DNA from: Corticium candelabrum
Lineage: Eukaryota > Porifera > Homoscleromorpha > Homosclerophorida > Plakinidae
DNA length: 64,000 nt
Direction of reading: 5' to 3'
NCBI RefSeq assembly: GCF_963422355.1
Contig: NC_085085.1
Location: forward strand, 11,401,985-11,465,984
Under the pieces are notes generated by a model that was not told the DNA's origin, did not search any database, and was given only the letters and a program-made list of their open reading frames with translations. Position 1 is the stretch's first letter; each line of letters opens with the position of its first letter. A program made the position numbers and the translations under genes. Shown here one piece after another: positions 36,979 through 49,900 of this stretch.

Positions 36979-37352
36979 CTAGTTAACGCACTGTGTCCAA
37001 CGCTTCCAAACAGAAACACCACTGCAACAACGAAACTGCCGCACGCGGCTTCGCAAGTCGCCGTACTTCGTCAACTTCTGACAGCAGGACAGCTGATGAT
37101 GATCTCAATAAGTCTATTAGTGTTCGTCGTTCTTTTTCTGAAACAAATTTTGCCACTATTAGAACTGATGTTCTTAGCTGCAGAGAGGGCTGTATCCCAC
37201 GAATATCATTTGTCTTCACAATTACACCAGAATCGTCTGCTTTCGATTAAAACACGACAAATGTACCAGTTGATAATAAGTTATAGACCACCTTACAGTA
37301 TAGTCCGTCCGTGTCAATTAAGATACCACAGTGTGATCAACTGGAAGTCTCC

Positions 37353-37471
37353 TGTAGTGAACACAGCTCAAAATATATTTCTAGTGCTCGCGCCACTAAT
37401 CTACGGCACCCGGGAACATTGCTCTACCCCAGATTATGTTACTATTCAACCTGTCTCTCTAATCTACTACA
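37353..37471 (-). repeat. 3' LTR of gypsy element 1
   Basis: 119 bp, matching 41378-41495 with scattered differences. It has TGTAGT…ACTACA inverted ends. Confidence 0.8.
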
Positions 37472-37502
37472 TTCCTTTCCCAAATATAGTCACTACTTAC
37501 TA

Positions 37503-38504
37503 CTACAAGTCCAGTCTGTCCGGCGGTCTGATCACTCTGTATGATCGTCGCAGTTGTACTTCTCCAGCTGTTTTTCCGGTTGGTTGATCATCTGGTTGAA
37601 TGGTTTCCGGTTGTGGTTGTTTATCGAAATCTGGAGATGGTGATGCTTCTACATCCTGTTTCCCTAACCTAGTTCCTTGCTCAGGAGTTCCTACTTTGGC
37701 CTCCAGTTTGTCCTGAGCAGTTGGCGGTTCTCTGTGCCGGATTTGATCCTGGTGCTTACGTATTATCATTTGGTCTGCCAATTGACGTCTAAATGACAAT
37801 GGCCTTGTCGCCTCCACTATTTTGGCAGGAATCCAGATGGCTCCCTTGTTATGATTCCGAGCATAAATGGTGTCTCCCGTTTGTAAAACTCTGTCCCGCG
37901 CTTTTCGATCATAGCCTTCCTTTTGCCTGGCCTGCCTATCTATCACCCGTTCCTCTAACCCTGGCCTGACCAAGTCTAGGCGAGTGAGTTTCCGTCCCAT
38001 CAAGAGTTCGGCTGAACATACTCCCGTAGCGGTGTGTGGTGTTGTTCGGTATGCAAACATAAAACCACTATTCCAATCTTCCAAAGTATCCACTATCATT
38101 TTCTTTATTCCAGCCTTGAATGTCTGGACAGCACGTTCTGCTAGACCATTGAAAGCTGGGTGATATGGTGCAACCTTGATATGTTGGATACCATTCTGCC
38201 TCATGAACTCTGAAAACACTCTGCTGGTAAAACAATGCCCGTTATCCAAGACTACCGCGTCGGGGAGTTCGTGTTGAACAAAAGCTTGTCGCAGTTTATA
38301 TACCGTCACCAAACCTGTAGATGCCTGCCCTGTGTTGTAAACCTCAATCCACTTTGAATGTGCATCCACTATTACTAGAAACATAGATCCTAGCAACGGT
38401 CCTGCATAGTCCACGTGTACTCTCGACCATAGTTTTTTGGCCGCTGCCAAGGGTGTAATGGCGCTGAAGGAGGGTTTGAACGGTTCATTTAACATATTTA
38501 ACAT
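37503..38504 (-). CDS. Integrase part of gypsy element 1
   Basis: An open stretch of 333 residues holds the integrase catalytic core. VHVDYAGPL and VIVDAHSKW lie around the first Asp, VLDNGHCF around the second, and GLAERAVQ around the Glu (D,D,E present). A basic C-terminal region with a YDRKARDR motif follows, ending just inside the 3' LTR. This is the best-preserved piece of the element. Upstream coding is broken, so it is unlikely to be made as part of a working Pol. Confidence 0.85.
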   Translation of the reverse strand: MLNMLNEPFKPSFSAITPLAAAKKLWSRVHVDYAGPLLGSMFLVIVDAHSKWIEVYNTGQASTGLVTVYKLRQAFVQHELPDAVVLDNGHCFTSRVFSEFMRQNGIQHIKVAPYHPAFNGLAERAVQTFKAGIKKMIVDTLEDWNSGFMFAYRTTPHTATGVCSAELLMGRKLTRLDLVRPGLEERVIDRQARQKEGYDRKARDRVLQTGDTIYARNHNKGAIWIPAKIVEATRPLSFRRQLADQMIIRKHQDQIRHREPPTAQDKLEAKVGTPEQGTRLGKQDVEASPSPDFDKQPQPETIQPDDQPTGKTAGEVQLRRSYRVIRPPDRLDL

Positions 38505-38789
38505 TTCCTGACCAGCTTTTCCACCTCTGCGTCAATGCTTGGCAACCAGACCACACCGCTTGCCAATCCTTTCATCCTAGCAGTTCCAGGATGGGCCTCG
38601 TAAAGCTCTGTCAAGATCTGCGAGTGGACTGCAGGCGGTATCACAACCCTGGTTCCTCAAACTGCACAGTCAGCCTCCACAGACAGTTCGTGACTCCTTA
38701 TCTTGTACGGACGTACATCTTCTGCTACTTTTAGTGGCCAGCCTTCTCTAACCCATGTTCGCACTTGAGACAGCACTGGGTCGTTGGAG

Positions 38790-40030
38790 GTCCACTATGC
38801 AATCTGCGTAGCTGTAACTGGAAATTTCTCCAACTGTTCCAAAACGTGAAGCATTGCTTCCGGCTGGCATGTATGGTTTGGTAGATCCGGTAGGGGCACT
38901 CGGCTTAGTGCGTCAGCATTGTTGTGCTTTCCCCTGCTCTTTAGCGAAAGGTATACTGACATCCCGCCAAAAGAAGCGCCCACCGTTGAATCCGTGCCGA
39001 AGCCGTCACTAAAATGCTTCGTCCTTCGCCGAGCAGTCCCTTCAGTGGTTGGTGATCAGACAAAAGTTCAGAGTGTCGGCCATAGATATAACGGTTGAAT
39101 GTTGAAATTCCGAACACGATTGCAGCCCCTTCACGGTCAATCAGTAAATAATTCTTTCAGCTGGCGACAGCAATCTCGATGCAAAGGGAATGGGATATTT
39201 ATGCCCATTTCCAAGCCTGTGCGACAAAACGGCACTTAGTCAAAAGGCGAGAGATCACATGCCAGCAACAGTGGTAACTTGGTATTGTAGTGTACCAGTA
39301 CCCGAGACGATGTAAACAACCTTTTTGATTTCTAGAAATCCTTGTCTTCATCCTCTGACCATTTCCATGTTGCTCCCTTCTGTAAAGGGCAAGCAGCGGT
39401 GCCAACACTGTCGCTCGATCTGGAAGGGACTTACTGTAGTAAGTCAGCATTCCAAGGTATGCCTTCAACTCTGATACTCCTCGTGGTATCGGTACATCTC
39501 GAATGGCCCTCATCTTTTCCTCCGTGGGGAGTAATCCATCTTTGTCGATTCAATGTCCTAGATGCACCACAGAATCCTACATGAACTGACACTTGTCTTG
39601 TTGTAATCTCAACCCAGTGTCTCTTAGTCTCTTGAAAACTTCTCCCAAGCTCTCCGTGTGCTCAGTCTGACCTTTCTCCGTTATCAAGATATCGTCAAGG
39701 TATACCACGACGCCCGACATGTCTTTAACAAGGCTTCCACAATCCTCTGAAATATGGCTGGTACCGAGGCCATTCCAAAACGGTAACCGGTGATACCGAA
39801 ACAGTCCCCTATGCTCGTTGATGGTTGTCAGTTCTTGGGAATTCCTGCAGACGTAACTGGTGGTATGCTCGGCTCAGGTTTAGTTTTGAGAATGCTACCC
39901 ATCCTGCTAACTGTGACAGCAAGTCATCTGTGTCCGGCAATGAGTGTCGGTTAACTTTCAATATGGGATTTACCGTTGTCTTGTAATCTCCACAAATCCT
40001 TACTGTTCCATTGGACTTTAGCTCCTTTAG
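38790..40030 (-). pseudogene. RT and RNase H region of gypsy element 1
   Basis: Pieces in several frames are RICGDYKTTVNP and FSKLNLSRAYHQ (RT motif A with Asp replaced by Asn), YLDDIL (motif C), a GMLTYYSKSLP connection segment, and the RNase H tail signature KHNNADALSR. Stops and shifts separate them. Confidence 0.8.
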
Positions 40031-40032
40031 AC

Positions 40033-40149
<117 letters not shown>

Positions 40150-40469
40150 CTGAACAGTGCCTTCCAACCCACCCGTATGTGTCGTGACCAATCTCTAGCC
40201 AGCACACTGGGTCCGTTTCCTTCCATCACGTGTAACTCCAGTCTTTTAAGAGGGACCTTGTCTACCCCTTGTACCTTGGCCTTGATAGTCTCCAATACTT
40301 TAATTACTCTGCCCCCATACGCTGTCAGTATGGAGGTACTCTCTCTAAGAAGTGGAGGAGACGGCTCCCACACTGTCTTGTACGTTGTGGCACTAATTAC
40401 CGTCACTGCTGCTCCCGTGTCAATCTCCATTGTCAAGCATCTCCCGTTTATTTTCACTTGTGTCGTCAA
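40150..40469 (-). pseudogene. Aspartic protease region of gypsy element 1
   Basis: The frame has the retroviral-type protease signature EIDTGAAVTVIS and a downstream hydrophobic segment. It runs directly into the (CA)n tract, where the frame is lost relative to RT. Confidence 0.75.
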
Positions 40470-40478
40470 GGGAACCGC

Positions 40479-41150
40479 TTAGGGTTTGCTTACAGAGTAT
40501 ATGTGTTTCAGCTCTAAAGATTCTTCTTCGTCATCCTCTGCCCGTTCCACCTGATGTGTGGTTTTCGGTTTTGGTTGTGTTTTCATAATCCGACTGGATT
40601 TCTTGCTTTGCCTTTTTGATCTACAGACTTGACTAAGGTGTCCCACTTTCTTGCATGCAAAAAATTTTGCTTCCTTGAACCTGCGTTCAGTAGGAGAGTG
40701 TCCTGACCATCCACAACGATAACAAGTTTTGGGCAGTTGTGGTTGCATTCGGTGTACACCCTCCGCTTCTTCTGTCGTGTCAACAACTTTGGACGCCATT
40801 ATCTATCCCGCATTCTTTCCCGCCGCCTCTTCAGCGCGCGCTATTTCCAAAGTCCGCGCAAACAACAACTTCTTTTCTTCTAACAAACGCTGCTGCGTGC
40901 GCTCATCGTCAATACCACAAACTAAACGATTGCAGAGCATCTCGTTCAGTGTCTCTTCATACTCGCAAAACTCGGATAACGCGCGCAACGCGGACACAAA
41001 CTCTGCTACTGACTTACCCGTATGTCGGACTCTCAAATTGAATCGCAGTCTCTGTACTATGCCCGAACGCTTGGGGTTGTAGTGGTTGGACAGAGCCTCC
41101 CTCTGATCTGTGAAAGACCTTTTTCTCGGTTTGGCGGGAGCCGTCAAGTT
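40479..41150 (-). pseudogene. Gag and zinc-knuckle region of gypsy element 1
   Basis: The frame at 41147-40803 has the capsid-type helix pattern (VAEFVSALRALSEFCEY, then MLCNRLVCGI). A second frame (40799-40479) has CYRCGWSGHSPTERR and CKKVGHLSQVC, a pair of CCHC-type nucleocapsid knuckles of which the first is damaged. A frameshift separates them. Confidence 0.75.
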
Positions 41151-41377
41151 GCGCAGTAACTTGTACGTGCGTGCGCCGAGTGCTGACAGAAAACTGCCTT
41201 CATTTTGGACTCATCCGTGATGCCGTTGGTTTCGAAATAGCACAATGTTCATTCCTCGTACTACGGTCACTCGTCGGACTCCGAATCAAAGGCGCTTAGC
41301 TTGCCGAACGCTGCCCGAGGCATTGGTGTGGTTGTTGATGTTCCACTCGCTGTGGCTTCGTCCATCCTCGTCGCCAA

Positions 41378-41495
41378 TGTAGTGAACCCAACTCACATAT
41401 ATTTCTAGTGCTCGCGCCACTAATCTACCGCATCCAGGAACACTGCTCTACCCCGGATTATGTTACTATGCAACCTGTCTCTCCAATATACTACA
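41378..41495 (-). repeat. 5' LTR of gypsy element 1
   Basis: 118 bp, partner of 37353-37471, with the same terminal hexamers. Confidence 0.8.
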
Positions 41496-41934
41496 TCCTA
41501 ATAAATACAAGTATGAAACAGTTTTAAAAAATGAGAAAGGTGTATAGAGCTGTCGTATGAAAAAGAATAGAGACAAGATCAATGTGTAGGGTGTGCTGTA
41601 ACATTTTTCATAAATTTACTCAGACTGCACGAGCAATACATCATCACTACATTGCAGCATTTTCCAAATAGGGTATAAAACACACAGTGTTTAGAAAATG
41701 GTGAAATGTAGGGATGACGTATCGTTCAGTCTGTATGAGCAAACTCATAAAGATGTCACAGCACACCGTACATGGTCATGCGACAACCATAGATTCATCT
41801 TTCATTTTTCAGTGTTTTTATACTTGTTTGCATTCTTTTATTAAAATTCTCTGGATAATTGACCTCATATAAAAATTAAGAACTACTATACCATAGACTC
41901 GATTTAGACAGATTCTGTTCTAAGTGTAGATTTG

Positions 41935-42395
41935 CGCAGTAGATAACAGTGTACGCGGGCAGATGATGGACACTGAGGGAAAAGTCGACACACTCCACGT
42001 GTAGCGCCCGGTGCAGGAAACGTTTAGGTTGGATTTGGTGCAAATGCAACAGAATTTAGAGAGAAACACTAGCGCTAGAAGCGGCTTCAATTGGCAAGAA
42101 ATCGTCGATCGCTGAGAGCGTTACGAAGAGCGACGACACATACAGTCTACAAGGAACTGGTGTGGGCGTGTGTGTTCAATAAACTGGAAGGTACTGTAGC
42201 GTTTACGTCATTGAGAATTTTACGCGGGGTTCGTTCCTTCGAGAGGGGACCATGCACTGTAACGACAAATTTGAGTAGTCACGGACCTGCTCCGTTGCAA
42301 GCGCAGAAGTTTGGTGTAAAAATCCTCTTTGTAGCATAAACGTGTGATACCGATACCAGCTCTTACAGAAGAACTGAACAATAACTCAACAGAAT
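41935..42395 (+). pseudogene. RHS-type C-terminal relic with downstream flank
   Basis: This stretch is an inverted copy of about 61260-61745. Its first 120 bp can be read as the tail of the RHS-like protein there (PGAGNV, then a stop, then VGFGANA). The rest matches the non-coding flank of that gene right up to the LTR of gypsy element 2. Only the terminal piece is present. Confidence 0.65.
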
Positions 42396-42399
42396 ACAT

Positions 42400-43914
42400 A
42401 CCAACGCGATACGCACGATCCTTTGTAGTAGAGAGTTCGAAAAGCATAGCGACGCGACCAGTTCATCAGTTGCAGCAGAAGACTGCTGTATTCAACCATC
42501 CGTATTGATCCTGTCATGTCCATAAGCAGTAGCTGATTAAGCTAGACGTCGACTGACACTAAGCCTTTTGCTCCAGAACAGCAGGCGAAGAAACCTGTGT
42601 ACACGCAAAAATGTTTAGCATCTGTTCAAGAAGTTTGCCTAGAACCTTTCATCAAAAGTGTTGGTTCTATTTTTGCAGGAACAGGATTCTGCTAATTTTC
42701 GCTCTTGTTTGCAACTGTGCAGTAAATTGAAAAGGTATTCGTCTGCATGGTGGAGTGGGAGGATATTAGAGAATCATGCACAGTCTTAGACCATCTACAT
42801 GCCTATAGGAGACAACTACTACATAGACAACCAATCAGTCTTGGGCTAGAAGACATCCTAATACGTCGAATTAATCCGTCTTAACTCTCAACCGCGCTAA
42901 TTTCTGTCGATCAAATTTGTATTGACGCTACCCAAGAGAGAACCAGAAACGTCCAAGTCGGTCCGAACAACTACCTACACTCTACAAAAGACTCCAGACG
43001 GAATGCGCCACAGACATTTTGCTGGAACCTTTAGTCTTTTTACACCATACTTGTAACCCGGTTTCAGACAGGTGATGCTGTCCAAGTGTCTTACCGTCAC
43101 TCCAACGTTGTGTCCATTATGTTGGCTCCATACAGCGTGCAAAAGAAAATATTTGACCAGAACAAAATTGATCTGGATGCCCGCAGACAAGATATAAACT
43201 ATGTGCAACAATTCGTGCTGCTGATCAGGATTTCTGCCATAAGGGTTCATCAAATCATTCATAGAAAGTATATGACTGACAAGTTTACGTTTGGCAATGT
43301 CACTGCGCTCGCGCTGCTTATAAAGTCCGTCCTGAGAGAATTATGAGTCATACAGATGAAAGAAAGAAAGAAAGGAAGTGAATCTCAGCAAAGACGTCGC
43401 CTGATCGCATGAACCTCGTCCTAATGTTACCGTTTCTTAAGAAAGTACGCTTTACTATCGATCATTTCGACTCTATTGCACCTGAAAAATATTTACACAG
43501 AACTGGACGAAAGTTATGCAGCTGAGGACAGTGGAATAACCAGCTGTGTGGTACCCTGTCATATAATATACTTCTAGCAGTCCATTTGAGCTATGATCAA
43601 GCTTTTGGGTCTGCTCTTGCGTCTTCAGAAAGAATTTTGCTTATTAGCATTGCCGTTGTTCTGTTTTAATCAAACGAATCCCGCTGACAAACCATCTGTT
43701 CCAGAAGCCATGATCCCTTCCTTTCCTGCCTGCTATTCTCTGTTATGAGTCTCAGCCCTTGTTAATCAGCACACACTAGCCTAAACAGCTGAACGGTACG
43801 TGTCGATGAACCAGAATAAAATATTTCTTACAAAATGAGGAAAGATGTACAATGTACGTTTACCATTTGTCCTGTGCTTAATTTGTTAATACATTTAACA
43901 TCTTGTTCTTTAAG
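42400..43914. other. Upstream region of copy C, no gene supported
   Basis: A frame at 43086-43346 is open but unrecognised. The missing first exon of copy C is probably here or further upstream; no candidate could be chosen. A GAAA-type short repeat lies near 43358-43376. Confidence 0.45.
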
Positions 43915-46900
43915 CTTTTCGTGTCAACTGTCGAAACACTGTACGAACGATTTGCTAAAAAGAGGCAAACACTCCGCGATCTTGTCGATCGTGTCCGGAA
44001 GTTTGCTACTAAAGAGGAGTATAAATTTATTCTTGAAAAATTTCTGCCTGCTGAGTCAATATCAGGTGAAGATTGGAAGTTGAAAGACTGTGAGGAAGGT
44101 CTTCCGTCCATACTAGTAGCTGGTAAGAAATAGCAACTAAATAATCAAATTATTCGTTATATTATTTAAATACTAAATTATTATACTTCACATTAGAATT
44201 TTAGAATATGTAAATAAATTTTGAACCAAGGTTTTCATAAATAAGGACGTTTAATTAATGTTAAACTTTGCTCGACTTGCAAACGCTTGCAATTTCAAGT
44301 CAGCACATGTTGCAGTAGATAACATACAATACCTGTTGTTGATTGGGGCCATCCAAATTTGTTTCTAGGATCGACATCGTCAGGCAAGACCACTTTGGTA
44401 AACGCATTACTTGGTGCAGAGATCCTACCTATCCACCACAACGCTTCAACTGCAGTTCTGTGTGAAATCAAGCATTCAACCGATGGCACAAAGTTTGCCA
44501 TAGCACATTTCGAAACGAAAGAAGCTGAAAGGTTGGATTTGTGCAGTGATGAAGGCCTACATCTTTTAAAGGAGTACGCTCAACAAGGTCGCGGTGTGCC
44601 CTCGCAAGACCAAGATGAAGACATATGTTCTAAAATAGAAATCTTTTGGCCTCAAAGCTTCTTACAAGTAAGACAACAAAATTTCAGCTATACATGTGTA
44701 CGGCACATAACTTTGACCAGTTACTATGGCTACTATATTAATTAATAATTTAATAAGAATTATTAAGAGTAGAAAATGGACATTACTGATGGACTGACAC
44801 TTTGTGCGTTTAATGCGGTCAAGTCGATAACGCCATATGATAGTTAACACATTTGATTTTAGCATATGACTCTTGTGGACAGTCCGGGAACTACAGATGA
44901 TGCTCGCTTTAGTGACATCACCAAACGGTACCAGACAGGAGTTGCTAGCGGTTTCATATATGTTGTCAATTCTACACTAGCTGCCGAAGAAGCTGCAAAG
45001 GTAAGTGTATCGCCGTGGAGTACGCATTAGTTCATCAGTAGATATGAGTATACAAGTATTCAAATTTGGACTAAAATCATAATACACTATAGGTTACTGT
45101 AGTTGCCAGCGATGCTTATTTTACGTGGCAGCGCAATCTGATATTGGTTCGATTGTGCAGATCTTCAGTTAGCAACTAAAAAGCGAACAAGTACAAGTGA
45201 TGAGTAAAGTCGGCGGAAATTGCTAGCAAGAGTTTAATTCAAAGTCTTGCTATTGAAAAAATATCCAAGCTGGCAGAACAGCAAACGAGCTATGATATAA
45301 CAAAGGGACGAAGGATGGGTGAAAAAGGACATTCGTCTGCTGTATATGCATTATGCATTACCCTGAAAAATGCATAATCTCCAAGAGTTAGGATTGCATG
45401 TAAAAAAGATAGAAAGACACGCTTTTGCAAACAAACTGCATGCATTCTCAATTTCTATTTTCTGTTTATTCACTATTATATTATAATAATGGTTTAAATG
45501 GTCTGGCTGCGGATGATGGTCACAAGCCCGTCGTGCGCCTATGTATAGAAAGCTATAGAAGCCATCATGTCAACCGGGCCATAGTGACCCGGCGCACGCA
45601 CTAGCCACGAACACATATAGTGAGCCTGCCACGAATGGGGTGCAAATAAGGTTAACCAAGCCATGGTCGCAACCGTATTCATAAGCGGCTGTCCTGAAAG
45701 CATCGTGCATCTATATGTCTTGACTGGAGGCGACCAACCTAGCTCGACGGCGCTATGGGCTGAGCTGTGTGAAAAAGTCACGGACACATGGTGTGGTTGT
45801 TCCACGAGATGGAATCTACTTCTATCGACGGGGACATAGCCTGGACCGCCGAGGAAGATCACGATCACGTTGTACAGCTATGTCGCGAGTGCGGACCCGA
45901 TATCGACCGGGCCGTGACGTAGACGTAAGAACACAGTACAGCTATGCCGCGTGAATTGAAAGAGACAAACAGTTGACACCATGACGATCGAGGACGCCAC
46001 CGAAAACCACGATCACATCATGCATTTCTGCCGTGAATGGAGTGCGACCGATCTCGACGAAGTCATGATCTCACGATCGAACGCCTGCAACGGTCAAGAA
46101 CGGATCATACAACTATGTTACGAATGGAACGCCACCGACATCGACGGAGACACGGTCTTATGGCCGCACACCGAGGACACAAATATATCGTGCTCGTGTT
46201 CTATGGTCGAGGCGCCACAGAGATCGACAAAGCCATGGTCAAGGTCTCCTACAGCGGTCACACCGATATCGTGCGCATGTGCCTCGCGATCAAATGTAGC
46301 GGTAAGTATGAATTGCCACTGTAGGGTGTTCACAATGAAATCATACGTCTATTCGAATCGTTTTGATGTCATCCAAAGGGCAACTCGTCGATGATCAAAC
46401 TAGATCGTCTTAATTCGTCTTCCAACATGTCGATCTCCCTCGGACAGATCCTGCAGAACCGATCGAGTTTAGCTTCTATTATCTGACTCTCCAACATGCG
46501 GCAGAGTCGTTGCCGTTATCCCGCTTCCACTTTTTAAAAAAGGTACTTGATAGAGATTCTCTCATGCCGTAGCGATAATTTATATAGGTATTGATGTGTT
46601 TGACGCGTTCGCTCTCTCCGCATATCTTACAGAGATACGTACGTGTTGAGGGAAACTCGATTTTTCTTTCTTACGAGTGTCGGTGTTTCAAAATAGTGTA
46701 TTATTATAGAGAACTGAAAGCTCAAGTATCTCGCACACTTGCATAAACACGCGTTCAGATACATAAGTGACATTCGGCAATACGAATTCTGGAGCCATCT
46801 CTTATACTTGACCTTGTTAAGAGGGAATCATCTGAAAAAGAGCAACACCCTACAGGACGAACAAACCAGACGATGAGTTAGGTCTACGTATGCCTGAAGA

Positions 46901-49900
46901 GGAGCCTCGGTAGTCTCCGAAACCCACACCAACACAGCCTCTCAAGTCAGGCTCTTACGTGCAGTCTCTGAGCTAAACTCACGTAAATCACACAAGAAGT
47001 AGGAGCTTTAACCGGAATTTCTCCTGCGCCAGAAGAGCCTGGTCGCTTTCGAGAACGTCATAGTGACGTGGGACCCTGGATCCGGTTCCATAGCTTGATA
47101 AAGCTAATTCGATTAGCTAAACATGTATGTTGAGTAACACGCGACATCGCTTCAAGCACTTGCTTTTTTTTGCGAAGTACGTAGTTGACATTATCGTTCG
47201 CTTCAAGCACGTATCTGGACAGCTCAGCCATTTAAATTCTGCAGTGTCACGACTCCTTTTCAGCATTCAGTTTCGCCAACAGTACACCGGCGAATCTGCA
47301 GCGCGGTAGTTTGAGGAATGAACTCATTGTACGCGATTAGTGTAAATATGTAGCAATCAGAGTCCGTGCATTGAAACAAGTCGTACGTAGTACACAACAC
47401 AATCAACTACGACTGTCGCGTCAACTCTACACTTCCTGAACATGGTAGATCCACTGCATTGCTGTTTCCCACGCCTTGATGTTTCCAGTTCACCGTGAGG
47501 AGAGCCAATACCGTACAAAAGAGATGCTTGATGAGTCGAAAGTATCGTCAGGTAAACTGCGTTAGCAATGCACACCAATCTGATTATGACGTGGACTCCG
47601 TTCCACTGATTTGATGAACCGTTGATGAAACAGGGCCGGCAGTTCTCACACCATTTCCCCCACAGACTATAGATGTCAGAGTAAACGCGCAAGAGTGGTG
47701 GACACTGCTACGTCGGTTTAAATTCGCGCAAACCTGCAGATGAGTTCAGTAGAAGGAAACGTTGCTGGAGTGAGTAGGTTCAGGGGACCAGTCCCATGTA
47801 GGCCATTTCTGGGCTCATTATTCATCAGCAGTTTGCCCATCAACAGCTTCACTGGCATTCGTGTTGAAGTGCTCTCTGTGGAGGGCTTCCTCTCCGCTTC
47901 ATGTATCAAACGCAATTACATTAACGAGCTCTTTAGGAAATCGAATTAGTCTTATCCAAGCTATGAAACTGGATCCGGGGTCCCACGTCACTATGACGTT
48001 TTCGAAAGCGACCAGGCTCTTCTCGCGCTGGAGCAATTCCGGTAAAAGCTCCTCCTCCTCGTGTGATTCACGTGCGCTTAGCTCAGCGACTGTGCGGAAG
48101 AGCCTGGCTTGCGAGGCTAGAAGACGCTTACATTTGACGAAAAATTGCAAAAGTTATGCGGACGCTGCAATATAGCCAAGAAAGTTTTCGAATATTAACA
48201 CGAATAATGTTGCTGGATTGAACTCTCAGAAACATCTCGCTTCTCTGGACTTTACAATACATGCATGCAATGCAGCATGGTGGCATAATATTTCTCGACA
48301 GAGCAAAAGGTTTCGTAATCCGTAGCTAAAGACAACCCGATATACGAAAATTCAAGTTTTTAGCTATATCAAGATCATGATCATGGCAATAGTCCATTGA
48401 TAGCACAGACACTAAAGTTTCTAAAAGTCTAACCTGACAACAAATAGACGATAGAGCATCGTTATTTATACGTCATACTGGTTAGCAACTGGAAGTGCGC
48501 AATACCTTCTACTAAGCGCAAAGACTGCAGCACCGCATCCCTCCACTTGAAGCCTTCCTACAAAGAGGGTTTGAGAGAAGCACGACGTTATCATAGTACA
48601 ACTGATCAGAGATGATATTTTTGTCAATTCAATTTGATTGACCTCGATAGAGATGCGAGTCCATTGGCAATGTGCCTTCGGCAAAATACTGGTTTGCGTG
48701 CATGTGTTTGTTTGTTTGTTTGTTTGTGTGTGTGTGTGTGTGTGGTGTGTTCACTTATACATACTTGTACCTACATCTACATATATGCACGTAACGTTGT
48801 ATAGGTTGGAAAATTGCTAGAGGCTGTTACAAACGACTCCAAGGCTTTTTCTTCACCTCGCTCTGCCATATTTGTCCTCAACAAGTGGGACGTGTTCTGC
48901 AAAAGCAATTTGGAAGAAGCGAAAAGGCATGAATTTAAAGTTCGATTCTGCAAAGAACTTGAAACGACATGGCCAGGTTTCAAAGAAGACCAATTGATTA
49001 CAATGAACTCGCTATTTGCTTTGAAAGCACGACAATACGGAGTCAACACGCAAGATGTCAATAACTTGTGTGATAAGTTGAGAACCCTTCTGCCATCTAG
49101 CATGGACAAGATGCTACAAAAAAGTTTAGAGTAAGCAACACTATTATGCATGCCGGTGAGGCAGCAGATTTGGTTCGCCTACAAAGGTTTTCCAGACCAA
49201 AATTCGGTAGTGGATTCGGTTAAGCCCGGTTTACAGTACGACGCTGACATAGCGTCGTGCGAGCGTCTTGGACGCTGACGATGAGCGAGCGCCAGCGTCA
49301 CACTGTGAACATGTCAGCGTTCGCGACGCTCTTTCGACGCTCGCACGACGCTAGGCGAACGTTCACGTCGCTGGAATAGAGAAAAGTTCTAATCGAGCGT
49401 CCTAGCCGGAAGTGACCCAGCGTCCGATGACATCACGTGCTCCGTTTCAACTAATCGAAAGTCAGTCACTGGACGTATTCTATTCGTTCACATGGCATCG
49501 ATCATTGATTCGTCGATGGAAGTTTTCATTGAGTGTGTGCGTGGTTTTCCCTGCGTTTGGAAATTTTAGTCAATGGAGTACAAGGACATAGGGATGAAAG
49601 AAAAACGCTTGATCGAGACTACGGCGCAGCAGCGCAACAAAAGCAAAACGTCGTCGTCCATGTCTGTCGCGAGTACATTGAACACACGTGGTTACTTTAC
49701 AGCGCCAGACCACTGTCGCAGTGTGTTCTTTGTGCGATGGACGCAGGTCAAACGCAATACTGTGAATGGTCCAGCGCCAGCGTCTTTGCTGACGCTTGTG
49801 TGAGCGTCATTGTCAGTGTCCAGGACGCTCGCAGGACACTGTTCCGGCGTCGTACTGTGAACCAGGCTTTAGCCTGCATGTAAATTACAAAAGTCTTACC

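Noticed and set aside
38795..38983. Short frame as an independent gene
   Set aside because: It carries the RNase H tail signature and belongs to gypsy element 1.
49533..49883. Open frame of about 116 codons
   Set aside because: It lies inside and across the right end of the TTA-flanked MITE and has no recognisable motif.
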